Assembly: GCF_001816145.1 (NCBI RefSeq)
Contig: NZ_MDZB01000142.1
Location: forward strand, 62,001 to 126,000
DNA from: Hymenobacter lapidarius
Lineage (GTDB): Bacteria; Bacteroidota; Bacteroidia; Cytophagales; Hymenobacteraceae
Direction: 5' to 3'
Length of the DNA: 64,000 nucleotides
The notes under the pieces were generated by a model. It searched no databases. It was not told the origin of the DNA and was given only the letters and a program-made list of their open reading frames with translations. The position numbers and the translations under genes were made by a program. Below are positions 34,131 to 42,153 of the stretch, piece after piece; within the stretch, counting starts at the first letter, position 1, and every line of letters starts with the position of its first letter.

Positions 34131-34985
34131 ATGAAACTACTCCGCTACGGCCCGGCCGGCCACGAAAACCCCGGTATCCTGCAGGGTGACCAGCGCTACG
34201 ATGTAGCTGCATTCGGCGAAGACTACACCGAGGCGTTTTTCGGGAGCAATGGCCTGCAGCGGCTGGCTGATTTTGTGGCCGCCAACGCGGGCAGCTTGCC
34301 CCTGGTGGACGCCGCCGAGCGCCTCGGCCCCCCAGTGACCCGGCCCTCCAAAATCATCTGCATTGGCCTGAACTACTCCGACCACGCCCACGAAATGGGC
34401 CTGACGCCGCCCACAGAGCCGGTGGTTTTCCTGAAGTCCACCACTGCGCTGGTGGGGCCTTTTGATGACATTGTTATTCCCAGAAACTCGGTGAAAACCG
34501 ACTGGGAAGTGGAGCTGGCCGTGGTTATCGGCAAGCGCGCCTCCTACGTAGCCGAAGCCGAGGCCGCCAGCTACATTGCCGGCTACCTACTGCACAACGA
34601 CGTGTCGGAACGCGAGTTTCAGCTGGAGCGCGGCGGTACCTGGACCAAGGGCAAGGGCTGCGACACCTTCGCGCCCATGGGCCCGTTTCTGGCCACGCCC
34701 GACGAAATGGGCGACGTGAACAACCTGCGCCTCTGGCTCACGGTGAACGGCGAAAAAATGCAGGATGGCAACACGGCTAACCTGATTTTTGACGTGCCGT
34801 TCATCATTTCCTACGTCAGCCAATTTATGACCCTGCTGCCCGGTGACGTTATCTCGACCGGCACGCCGGCCGGCGTTGGCTTGGGATTCAAGCCCCCGGT
34901 TTTCCTCCGGCCCGGCGACGTGGTGGAGCTGGGTATTGACAACCTGGGCAGCTCGCGCCAGGTGCTGAAGGCGTATTCTGGTTAG
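34131..34985 (+). CDS. Fumarylacetoacetate hydrolase family enzyme
   Basis: A 284-aa enzyme of the FAH/2-hydroxyhepta-diene-dioate isomerase group. It has the N-terminal small domain, then ICIGLNYSDHAHEMG, the metal-ligand region TDWEVELAVVIGKRA, and the C-terminal STGTPAGVGLGF. It would hydrolyse a diketo acid or decarboxylate oxaloacetate; the exact substrate is unclear, and no aromatic-degradation genes surround it. I reject the longer start at 34071 because those 20 residues come from the repeat. Confidence 0.9.
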   Translation: MKLLRYGPAGHENPGILQGDQRYDVAAFGEDYTEAFFGSNGLQRLADFVAANAGSLPLVDAAERLGPPVTRPSKIICIGLNYSDHAHEMGLTPPTEPVVFLKSTTALVGPFDDIVIPRNSVKTDWEVELAVVIGKRASYVAEAEAASYIAGYLLHNDVSEREFQLERGGTWTKGKGCDTFAPMGPFLATPDEMGDVNNLRLWLTVNGEKMQDGNTANLIFDVPFIISYVSQFMTLLPGDVISTGTPAGVGLGFKPPVFLRPGDVVELGIDNLGSSRQVLKAYSG

Positions 34986-35076
34986 CGGCGCAAAGCCCAC
35001 GGCCCGCGCCATCGCACTCTTTGCATCCATCTGCGGAAGCCAACGCCGGAGGCGGCTGCAGGGCCTGCACCTCGTA

Positions 35077-35084
35077 TAAATTTG
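35077..35084 (+). promoter_or_regulatory. Bacteroidota-type -7 element upstream of fbp
   Basis: TAAATTTG matches TAnnTTTG within an AT-rich patch (TATAAATTTG) in otherwise GC-rich sequence, 196 bases before the fbp ATG. If used, the leader is about 190 bases and contains the inverted repeat at 35193-35265. No TTG at the ideal -33 distance. Confidence 0.45.
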
Positions 35085-35192
35085 CCTGGGTCCCGTGGCA
35101 GAAAGACCCGATGGCCTTTGCCCGGGCCCCGACCCAGCTCACCAAGAGGGCCTACACGTTGACAATAGCAGAGGCAGGTCTCGTAAGTTCGC

Positions 35193-35265
35193 AGCGTGGG
35201 CGCTGCGAGTCCACACATTCCTTAGCCGAACAACCGCCCGTGCGCGGACTCGCAGCGTCCGCGCT
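35193..35265. repeat. Inverted repeat in the fbp leader
   Basis: Two 24-base arms (35193-35216 and 35242-35265) are reverse complements at about 20 of 24 positions, around the shared core gcgctgcgagtcc / ggactcgcagcgtcc. Each arm also holds a short ggac/gtcc self-complement. It ends 15 bases before the fbp start codon, so it could control access to the ribosome or be another intergenic repeat type. Confidence 0.6.
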
Positions 35266-35280
35266 ACCCCAATCCCACCC

Positions 35281-36288
35281 ATGTCCCAAACCACCGAAAA
35301 CACCCTGGCCACGCCCGTCGGCATCACGCTGGAGCGCTACATCATGCGCAAGCAGTCCGAATTTGCCTTCGCCACCGGCGAACTATCGCAGCTGCTACGG
35401 GACATTGCCCTGGCCGGCAAAATCGTGAACCGCGAGGTAAACCGCGCGGGGCTTTCGCGTATTACGGGGGCTATGGGCGAGAAAAACGTGCAGGGCGAGC
35501 ACCAGCAGAAACTCGACGTGGAGGCCAACATCCGCTTCGTTCGGGCTCTCACCAACGGGGGCGAGTGCTGCGCCGTGCTCTCGGAAGAGGACGAGGAAAT
35601 CATCCAGACCGGCAACGTCAACGGCAAGTACGTGGTGGCCATCGACCCGCTCGACGGCTCCTCGAACATTGACGTGAACGTGAGCATCGGCACCATTTTC
35701 AGCATCTACCGCCGCGTGTCGCGCAATGGCGGGCCGGCTCGCCAGGAGGACTTTTTGCAGGGCGGCCGCGCCCAGATTGCGGCGGGCTACGTGCTCTACG
35801 GCTCCAGCACCATGCTGGTATACACCACGGGCCACGGCGTGGCGGGCTTCACCTACGAAAACTCGCTGGGCGAATTCTTTCTCTCGCACCCCGACATCAG
35901 GATTCCGCGCCAGGGGCCGGTGTTCAGCTGCAACGAAGGCAACTGGTTTGATTACCCGGAGTTCGTGCGCGCCTTCCTCACCACCTGCAAGGAGCGCCGC
36001 CTCACGGCCCGCTACGTGGGGTCTTTGGTGGCCGACTACCATCGCAACCTGTTCACGGGCGGCATTTATCTTTACCCGCCCACCGTGGACAAGCCCACCG
36101 GCAAGCTGCGCCTGCTCTACGAGTGCTACCCGCTGGCTTTCCTGATTGAGCAGGCCGGCGGCGTGGCCGTGACCGGAGCCGACCTGGTGCTCGATGTGCC
36201 CCCCACCGCCGACCTGCACCAGCGCGCCCCGCTCTTTGTGGGCTCTGCCGACTTGGTGGAGGAACTGCGCTGCAAAGCCACCAACTAG
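35281..36288 (+). CDS. fbp: Class 1 fructose-1,6-bisphosphatase
   Basis: Gluconeogenic enzyme removing the 1-phosphate of fructose-1,6-bisphosphate. It is 335 aa, the usual length. Class I motifs are present: EEDEEII and [18 protein letters not shown] (metal and phosphate site), then the conserved YGSSTMLVY and the C-terminal [17 protein letters not shown] with the catalytic/metal glutamate region. The start is placed at [20 protein letters not shown]; the open frame upstream covers the leader and has no family likeness. Confidence 0.96.
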   Translation: MSQTTENTLATPVGITLERYIMRKQSEFAFATGELSQLLRDIALAGKIVNREVNRAGLSRITGAMGEKNVQGEHQQKLDVEANIRFVRALTNGGECCAVLSEEDEEIIQTGNVNGKYVVAIDPLDGSSNIDVNVSIGTIFSIYRRVSRNGGPARQEDFLQGGRAQIAAGYVLYGSSTMLVYTTGHGVAGFTYENSLGEFFLSHPDIRIPRQGPVFSCNEGNWFDYPEFVRAFLTTCKERRLTARYVGSLVADYHRNLFTGGIYLYPPTVDKPTGKLRLLYECYPLAFLIEQAGGVAVTGADLVLDVPPTADLHQRAPLFVGSADLVEELRCKATN

Positions 36289-36298
36289 CGCCTTGGCC

Positions 36299-36500
36299 GT
36301 GCGCGTGAAGGCCCTTCTGCTTGCGGTGCTGGCCGCAATGCTCAGCCATGTGGCCAGGGGCCCAACCGCCGCCCGGCCCAAATGTGCTGGCGCAGCCCAC
36401 GGCGAAGGACGCGTATTCTAATGTGTTGCCGGGGGTATTGCGGCGCTACAACTTGCCGGATTTGCAGCGGGCGCTGGGCGAAAAAATGGTGTTGGGCTAA
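36299..36500 (+). pseudogene. Decayed small secreted protein gene with frameshift
   Basis: A GTG at 36299 opens a frame with a good signal peptide, VRVKALLLAVLAAMLSHVA, which soon loses coding character. From about 36357 a second frame reads GAQPPPGPNVLAQPTAKD and then NVLPGVLRRYNLPDLQRALG before a stop at 36498-36500. Joining the two frames at the gggg run near 36357-36360 gives a plausible exported protein of about 65 residues. Either a short gene with a one-base indel or a remnant of a longer gene. No family recognised. Confidence 0.4.
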
Positions 36501-36729
36501 CGCACTCAGATGCTGCCGGGGAAGAGAGCTAATCCGGGCATTGAATGGAGGTCGGGGCCCGCGCTACTTTGGTGAGCAGCCCGCATTTTAGGCACAGCAC
36601 AAAGCCGTTGGCAGATGCCGGCGGCTTCTTGTTGCAACCCGCTGAATCTTGTTTGGTAACATTCCCGTCATATGCCGGTCACGCACGGTTAACAAAAAAG
36701 GCGTCCCTTTGTGGTAGCATTACTATTTG
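36501..36729. other. Intergenic region before the porin gene
   Basis: No gene seen. The last 100 bases are AT-richer and hold a ccctttgtgg sequence close to a TAnnTTTG element about 30 bases before the porin start, but without the TA pair. Confidence 0.35.
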
Positions 36730-37938
36730 ATGAAGAAACTGTTAATTGCCCTTCTGTTTTTAGTGGCCGGGCCTGCTTATAGTCAAGCCGTTGACTCGGT
36801 AACACAAGCGCCATTTGCTGCTAAAAAGTGGTTCGAAACTTTTGCTATTCGGGGCTATGTGCAGGCGCGGTACAACCGGTTGCTCGAAACCAATTCCAAG
36901 CTGTCCTGTGAACAGTGCGACCGGTCGTGGGGAGATAAAGGCGGTATTTTCCTGCGGCGGGCGCGCCTTATTTTTTATGGGCAGCTGCACGAGCGGCTCT
37001 ATTTTTATATTCAGCCCGACTTTGCGAGCAGCGTCAGCGGCAGCACCTCGCTGAATTTCGGCCAGCTGCGCGATGCCTACTTTGATGTAAGCCTCGACAA
37101 AGCTGGCCAGTACCGCATCCGCCTGGGCCAGAGCAAAATACCCTACGGCTTCGAAAACATGCAGTCGAGCCAGAACCGCCTGCCATTGGACCGCAGCGAT
37201 GCCCTGAACAGCGCCCTGTCCAACGAGCGGGATTTGGGCGCGTTTTTGTATTGGGCCCCCACTGCCGTGCGCCAGCGCTTTTCGCGGTTGGTGAAAGATG
37301 GCCTAAAGGGCTCGGGCGATTACGGCATGGTAGGGGTGGGCGCGTTCAACGGCCAGACCGCAAACCGGCCCGAACTCAACAACCAGCGGCACATAGTAGG
37401 CCGCTTTACCTACCCACTGGTGGTGGGCCGGCAAATCATCGAGCCTGGCCTGCAGGCCTACACCGGCGACTACGTGGTGGCTAAAGAACAGCTCTCAGCG
37501 GGCGTGAAGTCTCGCAAAGACCTGAGCTACCCCGACCAGCGCGTGGCGGCCTCCTTCATCCTGTATCCGCAGCCGTTTGGTGTGCAGGCCGAATACAACG
37601 TGGGCCGCGGCCCGGAGTTCAACCCGCGGACCGACAGCATTGAAACCCAAGGGCTGCACGGCGGCTACGTGCTGCTCAGCTACCGCCTGCGGTACAAGCA
37701 GCAGCAGTTTTACCCGTTTCTGCGGGTCCAGTACTACGACGGCGGCAAAAAGCACGAGCGGGACGCCCGCAGCTACACCGTGCGCGAAGCCGAGCTGGGC
37801 CTGGAATGGCAACCCTTCAGCAGCTTCGAGCTGGTGGCCATGTACACCCTGTCGTCGCGTCGCTTCGAGGATTTTCAGTTGTCGGACAACAAGCAGCGCG
37901 GCGGCCTGCTACGGCTGCAGGCACAGATTAATTTTTAA
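36730..37938 (+). CDS. OprO/OprP-like porin (phosphate-selective porin family)
   Basis: A 402-aa outer-membrane protein with signal peptide MKKLLIALLFLVAGPAYSQ. The barrel has the family strands RGYVQARYNRLL, GIFLRRARLIFYGQLHERL, YIQPDFASS, and RIRLGQSKIPYGFENMQSS, ending with phenylalanine (RLQAQINF). The pair of cysteines in SCEQCDRSW near the first loop is unusual. Family members pass phosphate or other anions; selectivity cannot be read here. The ATG at 36730 is preferred over the TTG just before it. Confidence 0.87.
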   Translation: MKKLLIALLFLVAGPAYSQAVDSVTQAPFAAKKWFETFAIRGYVQARYNRLLETNSKLSCEQCDRSWGDKGGIFLRRARLIFYGQLHERLYFYIQPDFASSVSGSTSLNFGQLRDAYFDVSLDKAGQYRIRLGQSKIPYGFENMQSSQNRLPLDRSDALNSALSNERDLGAFLYWAPTAVRQRFSRLVKDGLKGSGDYGMVGVGAFNGQTANRPELNNQRHIVGRFTYPLVVGRQIIEPGLQAYTGDYVVAKEQLSAGVKSRKDLSYPDQRVAASFILYPQPFGVQAEYNVGRGPEFNPRTDSIETQGLHGGYVLLSYRLRYKQQQFYPFLRVQYYDGGKKHERDARSYTVREAELGLEWQPFSSFELVAMYTLSSRRFEDFQLSDNKQRGGLLRLQAQINF

Positions 37939-37970
37939 GCAGGCGTGCAATAGCAACTGTAGCTAAAAGG

Positions 37971-38061
37971 CGTCATGCTGAGCTTGTCGAAGCATCTCTA
38001 CCGCAGTAGTAAATCTGATTAGTACTGCGGTAGAGATGCTTCGGCTGCGCTCAGCATGACG
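37971..38061. repeat. Intergenic palindromic repeat, copy 6
   Basis: A 91-bp palindrome of the ctaccgc type: cgtcatgctgagcttgtcg with its complement ending gctcagcatgacg; the outermost pair gaa/ttc seen in other copies is lost. It lies between the convergent porin and GH3 genes, at the 3' end of the PUL. Confidence 0.9.
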
Positions 38062-38118
38062 TGCTGAATGCAATGCAGTTATTGCTGTACAACAGCCAGT
38101 TGACTAACCCCGGGAAAC

Positions 38119-40431
38119 CTACTGCGCGGCCAGCTTGAAGCTGGCCTCCTGCACGTCGCGGGAGTTGCCGCCCACAAACACCTTGAAATCGCCGGGCTCG
38201 GCCGCCCATTTCAGGTCATTGTTGTAGAATTTCAGGTCGTTGGGCGCGAGGCGGAAGGTGAGGGTTTTGCTTTCTCCCTTCTTCAGCATCACTTTCTGGA
38301 AACCCTTGAGCTCCTTCACCGGGCGGCTGCTGGAGCCCACCAGGTCGCGGATATAGAGCTGGGCCACTTCCTCGCCGTCGTAGGCGCCGGTGTTCTGCAC
38401 GGTCACCTTCACTTCCAGAGTTTCGGTGGGCGAGATGGCGGTTTTGCTGAGCGTGGGCTTGCCGTAGGTGAAGGTGGTGTAGCTCAGGCCGTAGCCGAAG
38501 GGGTAAAGCGGCTCGTTGCTCACGTCGAGGTAGCGCGACTTGTACTTGTCGAGCTTGTCGGTGCCAGCGTAGGGGCGACCGGTGTTTTTGTGGTTGTAGT
38601 AAAGCGGTACCTGGCCCACCACCTGCGGGAAGGTAGCCGTGATTTTACCGGATGGGTTGTAGGCGCCAAACAGCACGTCGGCAATGGCGTGGCCGGCCTG
38701 CGTGCCCGCAAACCAGGTTTCAAGGATGGCGTCGGCGTTCTGGTTTTCCCAGGCCAGCGTGAGGGGGCGGCCGTTCATGAGCACGAGTACCAGCGGCTTG
38801 CCGGTTTTCTTCAGGGCCTTGAGCAGCTCCAGCTGCTGGCCGGGCAGGCCGATGTCGGCGCGGCTGGCGGCTTCGCCGGTCATGCCCTGGCTTTCGCCCA
38901 CCACGGCCACCACCACGTCGGCGCTTTGGGCTACCTGCACGGCTTCTTTAATCATGTCTTTGGAGCTGCGTTTGTCCAGCTCCAGCTCGCCTCCGTGGGC
39001 GTTGAGGCGCTCCAGCATCTGGGCGTCGTCGGCAATATTGGCACCTTTGGCGTAGGTGATTTTCAGGCCGGGGGCGGCGGCGCGCAGGCCCTGCTCCACC
39101 GACACAGCCTGTTTCCAGTCGCCGGCGCCGCTCCAGCTGCCGATGACGTCCTTCTGGCGGTTGGCCAGCGGGCCGATGAGGGCAATGCTACCGGTTTTTT
39201 TCAGGGGCAGGGCGCTGCGCTCGTTTTTCAGCAGCACCAGGCTTTTGCGGGCAATGTCGCGGGCGGCGGCCAGGAACTCGGGCTTCATGAGCGTGGCGGT
39301 GGCGCGCTCCTGGCTCACGTTGCGGTAGGGATTCTGGAACAGGCCCAGCCGGTACTTGGCTTCCAGAATGCGGCGGCAGGCGGCATCAAGCTGTGCCTTG
39401 GACACGGCACCGGACTGGACGTTCTGGGCCACGTTTTTCAGGAAAATCTCGCCCACCATGTCCTGGTCCACGCCCGCGTTCAGCGCCAGGGCCGACACCT
39501 GGGCCGCGTTGCCCACGCCGTGCTCCATCATTTCGTTGATGGCCGTGTAGTCCGTCACCACAAAGCCGCCGAAGCCCCATTGCTTGCGCAGCAGGTCGGT
39601 CATGAGCCACTTGTTGCCGGTGGCGGGCACGCCGTTGATGTCGTTGAAGGACGTCATCACCGAGCCCACGCCGGCGTCGATGGCGGCTCGGTAGGGCGGC
39701 ATGTACTCGTTGTACATGCGCTGGCGGCTCATGTCGGTGGTGTTGTAGTCGCGGCCGGCTTCGGCGGCGCCGTAGAGGGCAAAGTGCTTGAGGCAGGCCA
39801 TCACCGAGGCTTCTTTGGTGAGGTCGTTGGCCGGGCCCTGGTAGCCGCGCACCATGGCCCGGGCGATGCTGGAGCCTAAGTAGGGGTCTTCGCCGGCGCC
39901 TTCGGCCACGCGGCCCCAGCGGGCGTCGCGGGAAATGTCGACCATGGGCGAAAACACCCAGTTAAGGCCGTCCGCCGTCGATTCTTCGGCGGCAATGCGG
40001 GCGCTTTGCTCCACGGCGGCCATGTCCCAGCTGGCGGCCAAGCCCAGCGGAATGGGAAATATGGTGCGGTGCCCGTGAATGACATCGTACCCAAACATGA
40101 GCGGAATGTGCAGCCGCGACTCCTTCAGGGCCATTTCCTGCAGCTTGCGGACGGCAATGGGCGTGAAGGTGTTGAACACGCCGCCCACCAGGCCCTTGCG
40201 GATGTTGGCGTCCACGTCCTTGCTCACCACCGGCCCGGTCACGTCAAACCCCACCGACACGAGGTTGAGTTGCCCAATTTTTTCATCCTGCGTCATTTTG
40301 CCCATCAGCTCGTCGATAAAGGCCTTCATCTTCTGGTCAGACGCGGAAGCCAGAGCTGTCTTTTTCTGAGCCTGAGCGGCGGGGGCGCAGGCCAGCGAGA
40401 GGGCCAGCGCGGCGAGGGGAATGTATTTCAT
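38119..40431 (-). CDS. bglX: GH3 beta-glucosidase (BglX-type)
   Basis: A 770-aa periplasmic glycoside hydrolase family 3 enzyme with signal peptide MKYIPLAALALSLACAPAAQA. It has the TIM-like N-domain with GLNWVFSPMVDISRDARWGR, the catalytic nucleophile Asp 294 in FVVTDYTAI, the alpha/beta sandwich domain, and a C-terminal fibronectin III-like domain (EVKVTVQNTGAYDGEEVAQL). It releases glucose from beta-gluco-oligosaccharides. Last gene of the PUL; its Bacteroidota relatives beside GH144 genes prefer beta-1,2 links, as I recall. An upstream in-frame start at 40515 is rejected since it begins in the repeat. Confidence 0.94.
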   Translation of the reverse strand: MKYIPLAALALSLACAPAAQAQKKTALASASDQKMKAFIDELMGKMTQDEKIGQLNLVSVGFDVTGPVVSKDVDANIRKGLVGGVFNTFTPIAVRKLQEMALKESRLHIPLMFGYDVIHGHRTIFPIPLGLAASWDMAAVEQSARIAAEESTADGLNWVFSPMVDISRDARWGRVAEGAGEDPYLGSSIARAMVRGYQGPANDLTKEASVMACLKHFALYGAAEAGRDYNTTDMSRQRMYNEYMPPYRAAIDAGVGSVMTSFNDINGVPATGNKWLMTDLLRKQWGFGGFVVTDYTAINEMMEHGVGNAAQVSALALNAGVDQDMVGEIFLKNVAQNVQSGAVSKAQLDAACRRILEAKYRLGLFQNPYRNVSQERATATLMKPEFLAAARDIARKSLVLLKNERSALPLKKTGSIALIGPLANRQKDVIGSWSGAGDWKQAVSVEQGLRAAAPGLKITYAKGANIADDAQMLERLNAHGGELELDKRSSKDMIKEAVQVAQSADVVVAVVGESQGMTGEAASRADIGLPGQQLELLKALKKTGKPLVLVLMNGRPLTLAWENQNADAILETWFAGTQAGHAIADVLFGAYNPSGKITATFPQVVGQVPLYYNHKNTGRPYAGTDKLDKYKSRYLDVSNEPLYPFGYGLSYTTFTYGKPTLSKTAISPTETLEVKVTVQNTGAYDGEEVAQLYIRDLVGSSSRPVKELKGFQKVMLKKGESKTLTFRLAPNDLKFYNNDLKWAAEPGDFKVFVGGNSRDVQEASFKLAAQ

Positions 40432-40504
40432 GGGAAGAAACAAGGGTAAGCGAGTAGTCGGAAAGAAACGAACAAGCCAAGCAGAAAAAAACGAACAGGC
40501 TAAT

Positions 40505-40603
40505 AAGAACGTCATGCTGAGCTTGCCGAAGCATCTCTACCGCGTAACTAATTAGTTAGTGTTGCGGTAGAGATGCTTCGGCTGCGCTCAGCATGACGTT
40601 CTT
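40505..40603. repeat. Intergenic palindromic repeat, copy 7
   Basis: A 99-bp palindrome of the ctaccgc type between the GH144-like and GH3 genes. Arms aagaacgtcatgctgagctt and a complement ending gcgctcagcatgacgttctt. It lies within what should be one PUL transcript. Confidence 0.92.
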
Positions 40604-40611
40604 GTGAACGA

Positions 40612-40647
40612 GGTAGAGATGCTTCGGCAAGCTCAGCATGACGTTCT
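40612..40647. repeat. Half copy of the palindromic repeat, adjacent to copy 7
   Basis: Thirty-six bases identical in pattern to a right arm only: ggtagagatgcttcggcaag followed by ctcagcatgacgttct. It lies 8 bases from copy 7 with no left partner of its own. Its last two bases belong to the stop codon of the GH144-like gene (complement of 40646-40648). It could pair with the left arm of copy 7, giving alternative hairpins. Confidence 0.85.
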
Positions 40648-42016
40648 ATTTAGCAACCGGTTTAATCATTGGGCTTTCAAATCCCAGCTTGGTGAGGCCG
40701 CGCTGCACGTCGGGCGAGCTCATGAACAGCTTCCACAATAGCCCCGTCCGGTGGTTTTCTATCATGCCCACGATGGGGCCCTGGTCGATGGCGAGGTAGG
40801 ACTTGGCGTACCAGTTGTGCTGCTCGCTGAAGCCGTCCACGAACCCGTACTCGCCCCAGATTTTGTCGCCGAGGTCATAATAAAAGTGCTTAAGGGCGCG
40901 CATTGAGTGTTCCGGCGTGTAGGGAAAGGCCGAGAGCGCGGCGGTGGGGGAAATCACGCCCAGGTCTTCCTTGGGGTTGTGGGCGGCGTAGCCCTTGTAA
41001 CTGTCGGAGGCGGTGAGGCCCCAGGTGTTGGGGCCGTAGCCCTTGTATTTCTTGGGGTTGTCCACGCAGTAGGCGTAGTTGATGAGCGTATGGTTCTGGT
41101 TTTGCTGCCAGTAGTCGGCGTACTGGTCCTTGAGCCCGTGCGGGTTGATGCCCAGAAAGGAATAGTGCGTGAAGAACAGCGGCCCGCCCAGGTCCGGCCC
41201 CAGCGGCAGCTTGACGCCGTAGTATTCCTTGCCGTTCTTGAACTCCGGCCCCACGGCCCAGCCCTGGTCATACACCGGCTTATCGATGGCGTATTTGGGC
41301 GAGGCCGCGGCCAGCACGTAGGTTATCAGGCACTCGTTCCAACCGTGAATCTGGTGGTTCATGCTCCAGCCGTTGTTGGGGCTCCAGTGCCAGTACAGCA
41401 CGTTTTGGCCGCCCTGGGTTTGCCAGTTCCACTCCACGTTCTCCCACATCCAGCCAATGTGGTTGCGCACGTCACGCTCCAGCGGCGTGTCGGCGGTGAA
41501 GTACTGGCGGGCGCAAATCAAGCCTTCCATCAGGAAAGAGGTTTCCACGACGTCGCCGCCATCGTCCTTCGCCCCGAAGCGGATGACCTTGCCCGTGGCC
41601 CCGTCCAACCAGTGCGGAAACACGCCGTGGAACTGGTCGGCCTTCTCCAGAAACCGCACGATTTTGTAGATGCGCGTGGCCGCTTGCTCGCGGGTAATCC
41701 ACTTGCGGTCGGCAGCCACGATAATGGCCATGATGCCGAAGCCGGTGCCGCCGGTGGTCACCACCTCGTTGCCGTAGTCGTAGGCCACGTTGCTGCGCTC
41801 GCGCGCCATGCCCGACACCGGGTGCCCAAAGTCCCAGAAGTACCGAAACGTCTGGCGCTGCACCAGGTCCAGCAACTGGTCGTCGGTGAGGTTGCGCGGG
41901 CGCTTGGTGGGGTCGAAGGCCACGGTTTTGGCCGGGGCTTTCTTGGGCGCGGGCTTCTGTTGGGCCAGGAGCAAGCCGGGGAGCAGCAGGAAGAGGAGAA
42001 GAAGTCTGGCGGTCAT
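40646..42016 (-). CDS. PF10091 glucoamylase-family protein, GH144-like beta-1,2-glucanase candidate
   Basis: A 456-aa exported enzyme with signal peptide MTARLLLLFLLLPGLLLAQ. The (alpha/alpha)6 barrel core begins LLDLVQRQTFRYFWDFGHPV and includes GGTGFGIMAII, FFTHYSFLGINPHGL and AIDQGPIVGMIENHRTGLLW, hallmarks of the PF10091 family. Characterised members, GH144 of Chitinophaga and Parabacteroides, cut beta-1,2-glucan. Next to a GH3 beta-glucosidase and SusCD, this supports a beta-1,2-glucan PUL. It has no lipobox, so it is probably periplasmic. The stop codon lies on the edge of a repeat half copy, and repeat copy 8 ends 15 bases before its start. Confidence 0.87.
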   Translation of the reverse strand: MTARLLLLFLLLPGLLLAQQKPAPKKAPAKTVAFDPTKRPRNLTDDQLLDLVQRQTFRYFWDFGHPVSGMARERSNVAYDYGNEVVTTGGTGFGIMAIIVAADRKWITREQAATRIYKIVRFLEKADQFHGVFPHWLDGATGKVIRFGAKDDGGDVVETSFLMEGLICARQYFTADTPLERDVRNHIGWMWENVEWNWQTQGGQNVLYWHWSPNNGWSMNHQIHGWNECLITYVLAAASPKYAIDKPVYDQGWAVGPEFKNGKEYYGVKLPLGPDLGGPLFFTHYSFLGINPHGLKDQYADYWQQNQNHTLINYAYCVDNPKKYKGYGPNTWGLTASDSYKGYAAHNPKEDLGVISPTAALSAFPYTPEHSMRALKHFYYDLGDKIWGEYGFVDGFSEQHNWYAKSYLAIDQGPIVGMIENHRTGLLWKLFMSSPDVQRGLTKLGFESPMIKPVAK

Positions 42017-42031
42017 AGGTTGATATAATTT

Positions 42032-42133
42032 GACCGTCATGCCGAGCGCAGCCGAGGCATCTCGCGTGCTTCGTTGCACCAATTGAATTGCTGTTGCACG
42101 CGAGATGCCTCGGCTGCGCTCGGCATGACGGTC
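42032..42133. repeat. Intergenic palindromic repeat, copy 8
   Basis: A 102-bp palindrome with slightly diverged arms gaccgtcatgccgagcgcag and a complement ending gcgctcggcatgacggtc, and inner arms ctcgcgtgc / gcacgcgag. It lies between susD and the GH144-like gene, ending 15 bases before the latter's start codon in the transcription direction, where it could limit initiation. Confidence 0.92.
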
Positions 42134-42153
42134 TGGAGTAAAAGCCTGAAGGG

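Noticed and set aside
5215-42133. Palindromic repeats as a CRISPR array or insertion-sequence ends
   Set aside because: The copies are scattered singly kilobases apart with no regular spacers and no cas genes, and no transposase lies between any pair.
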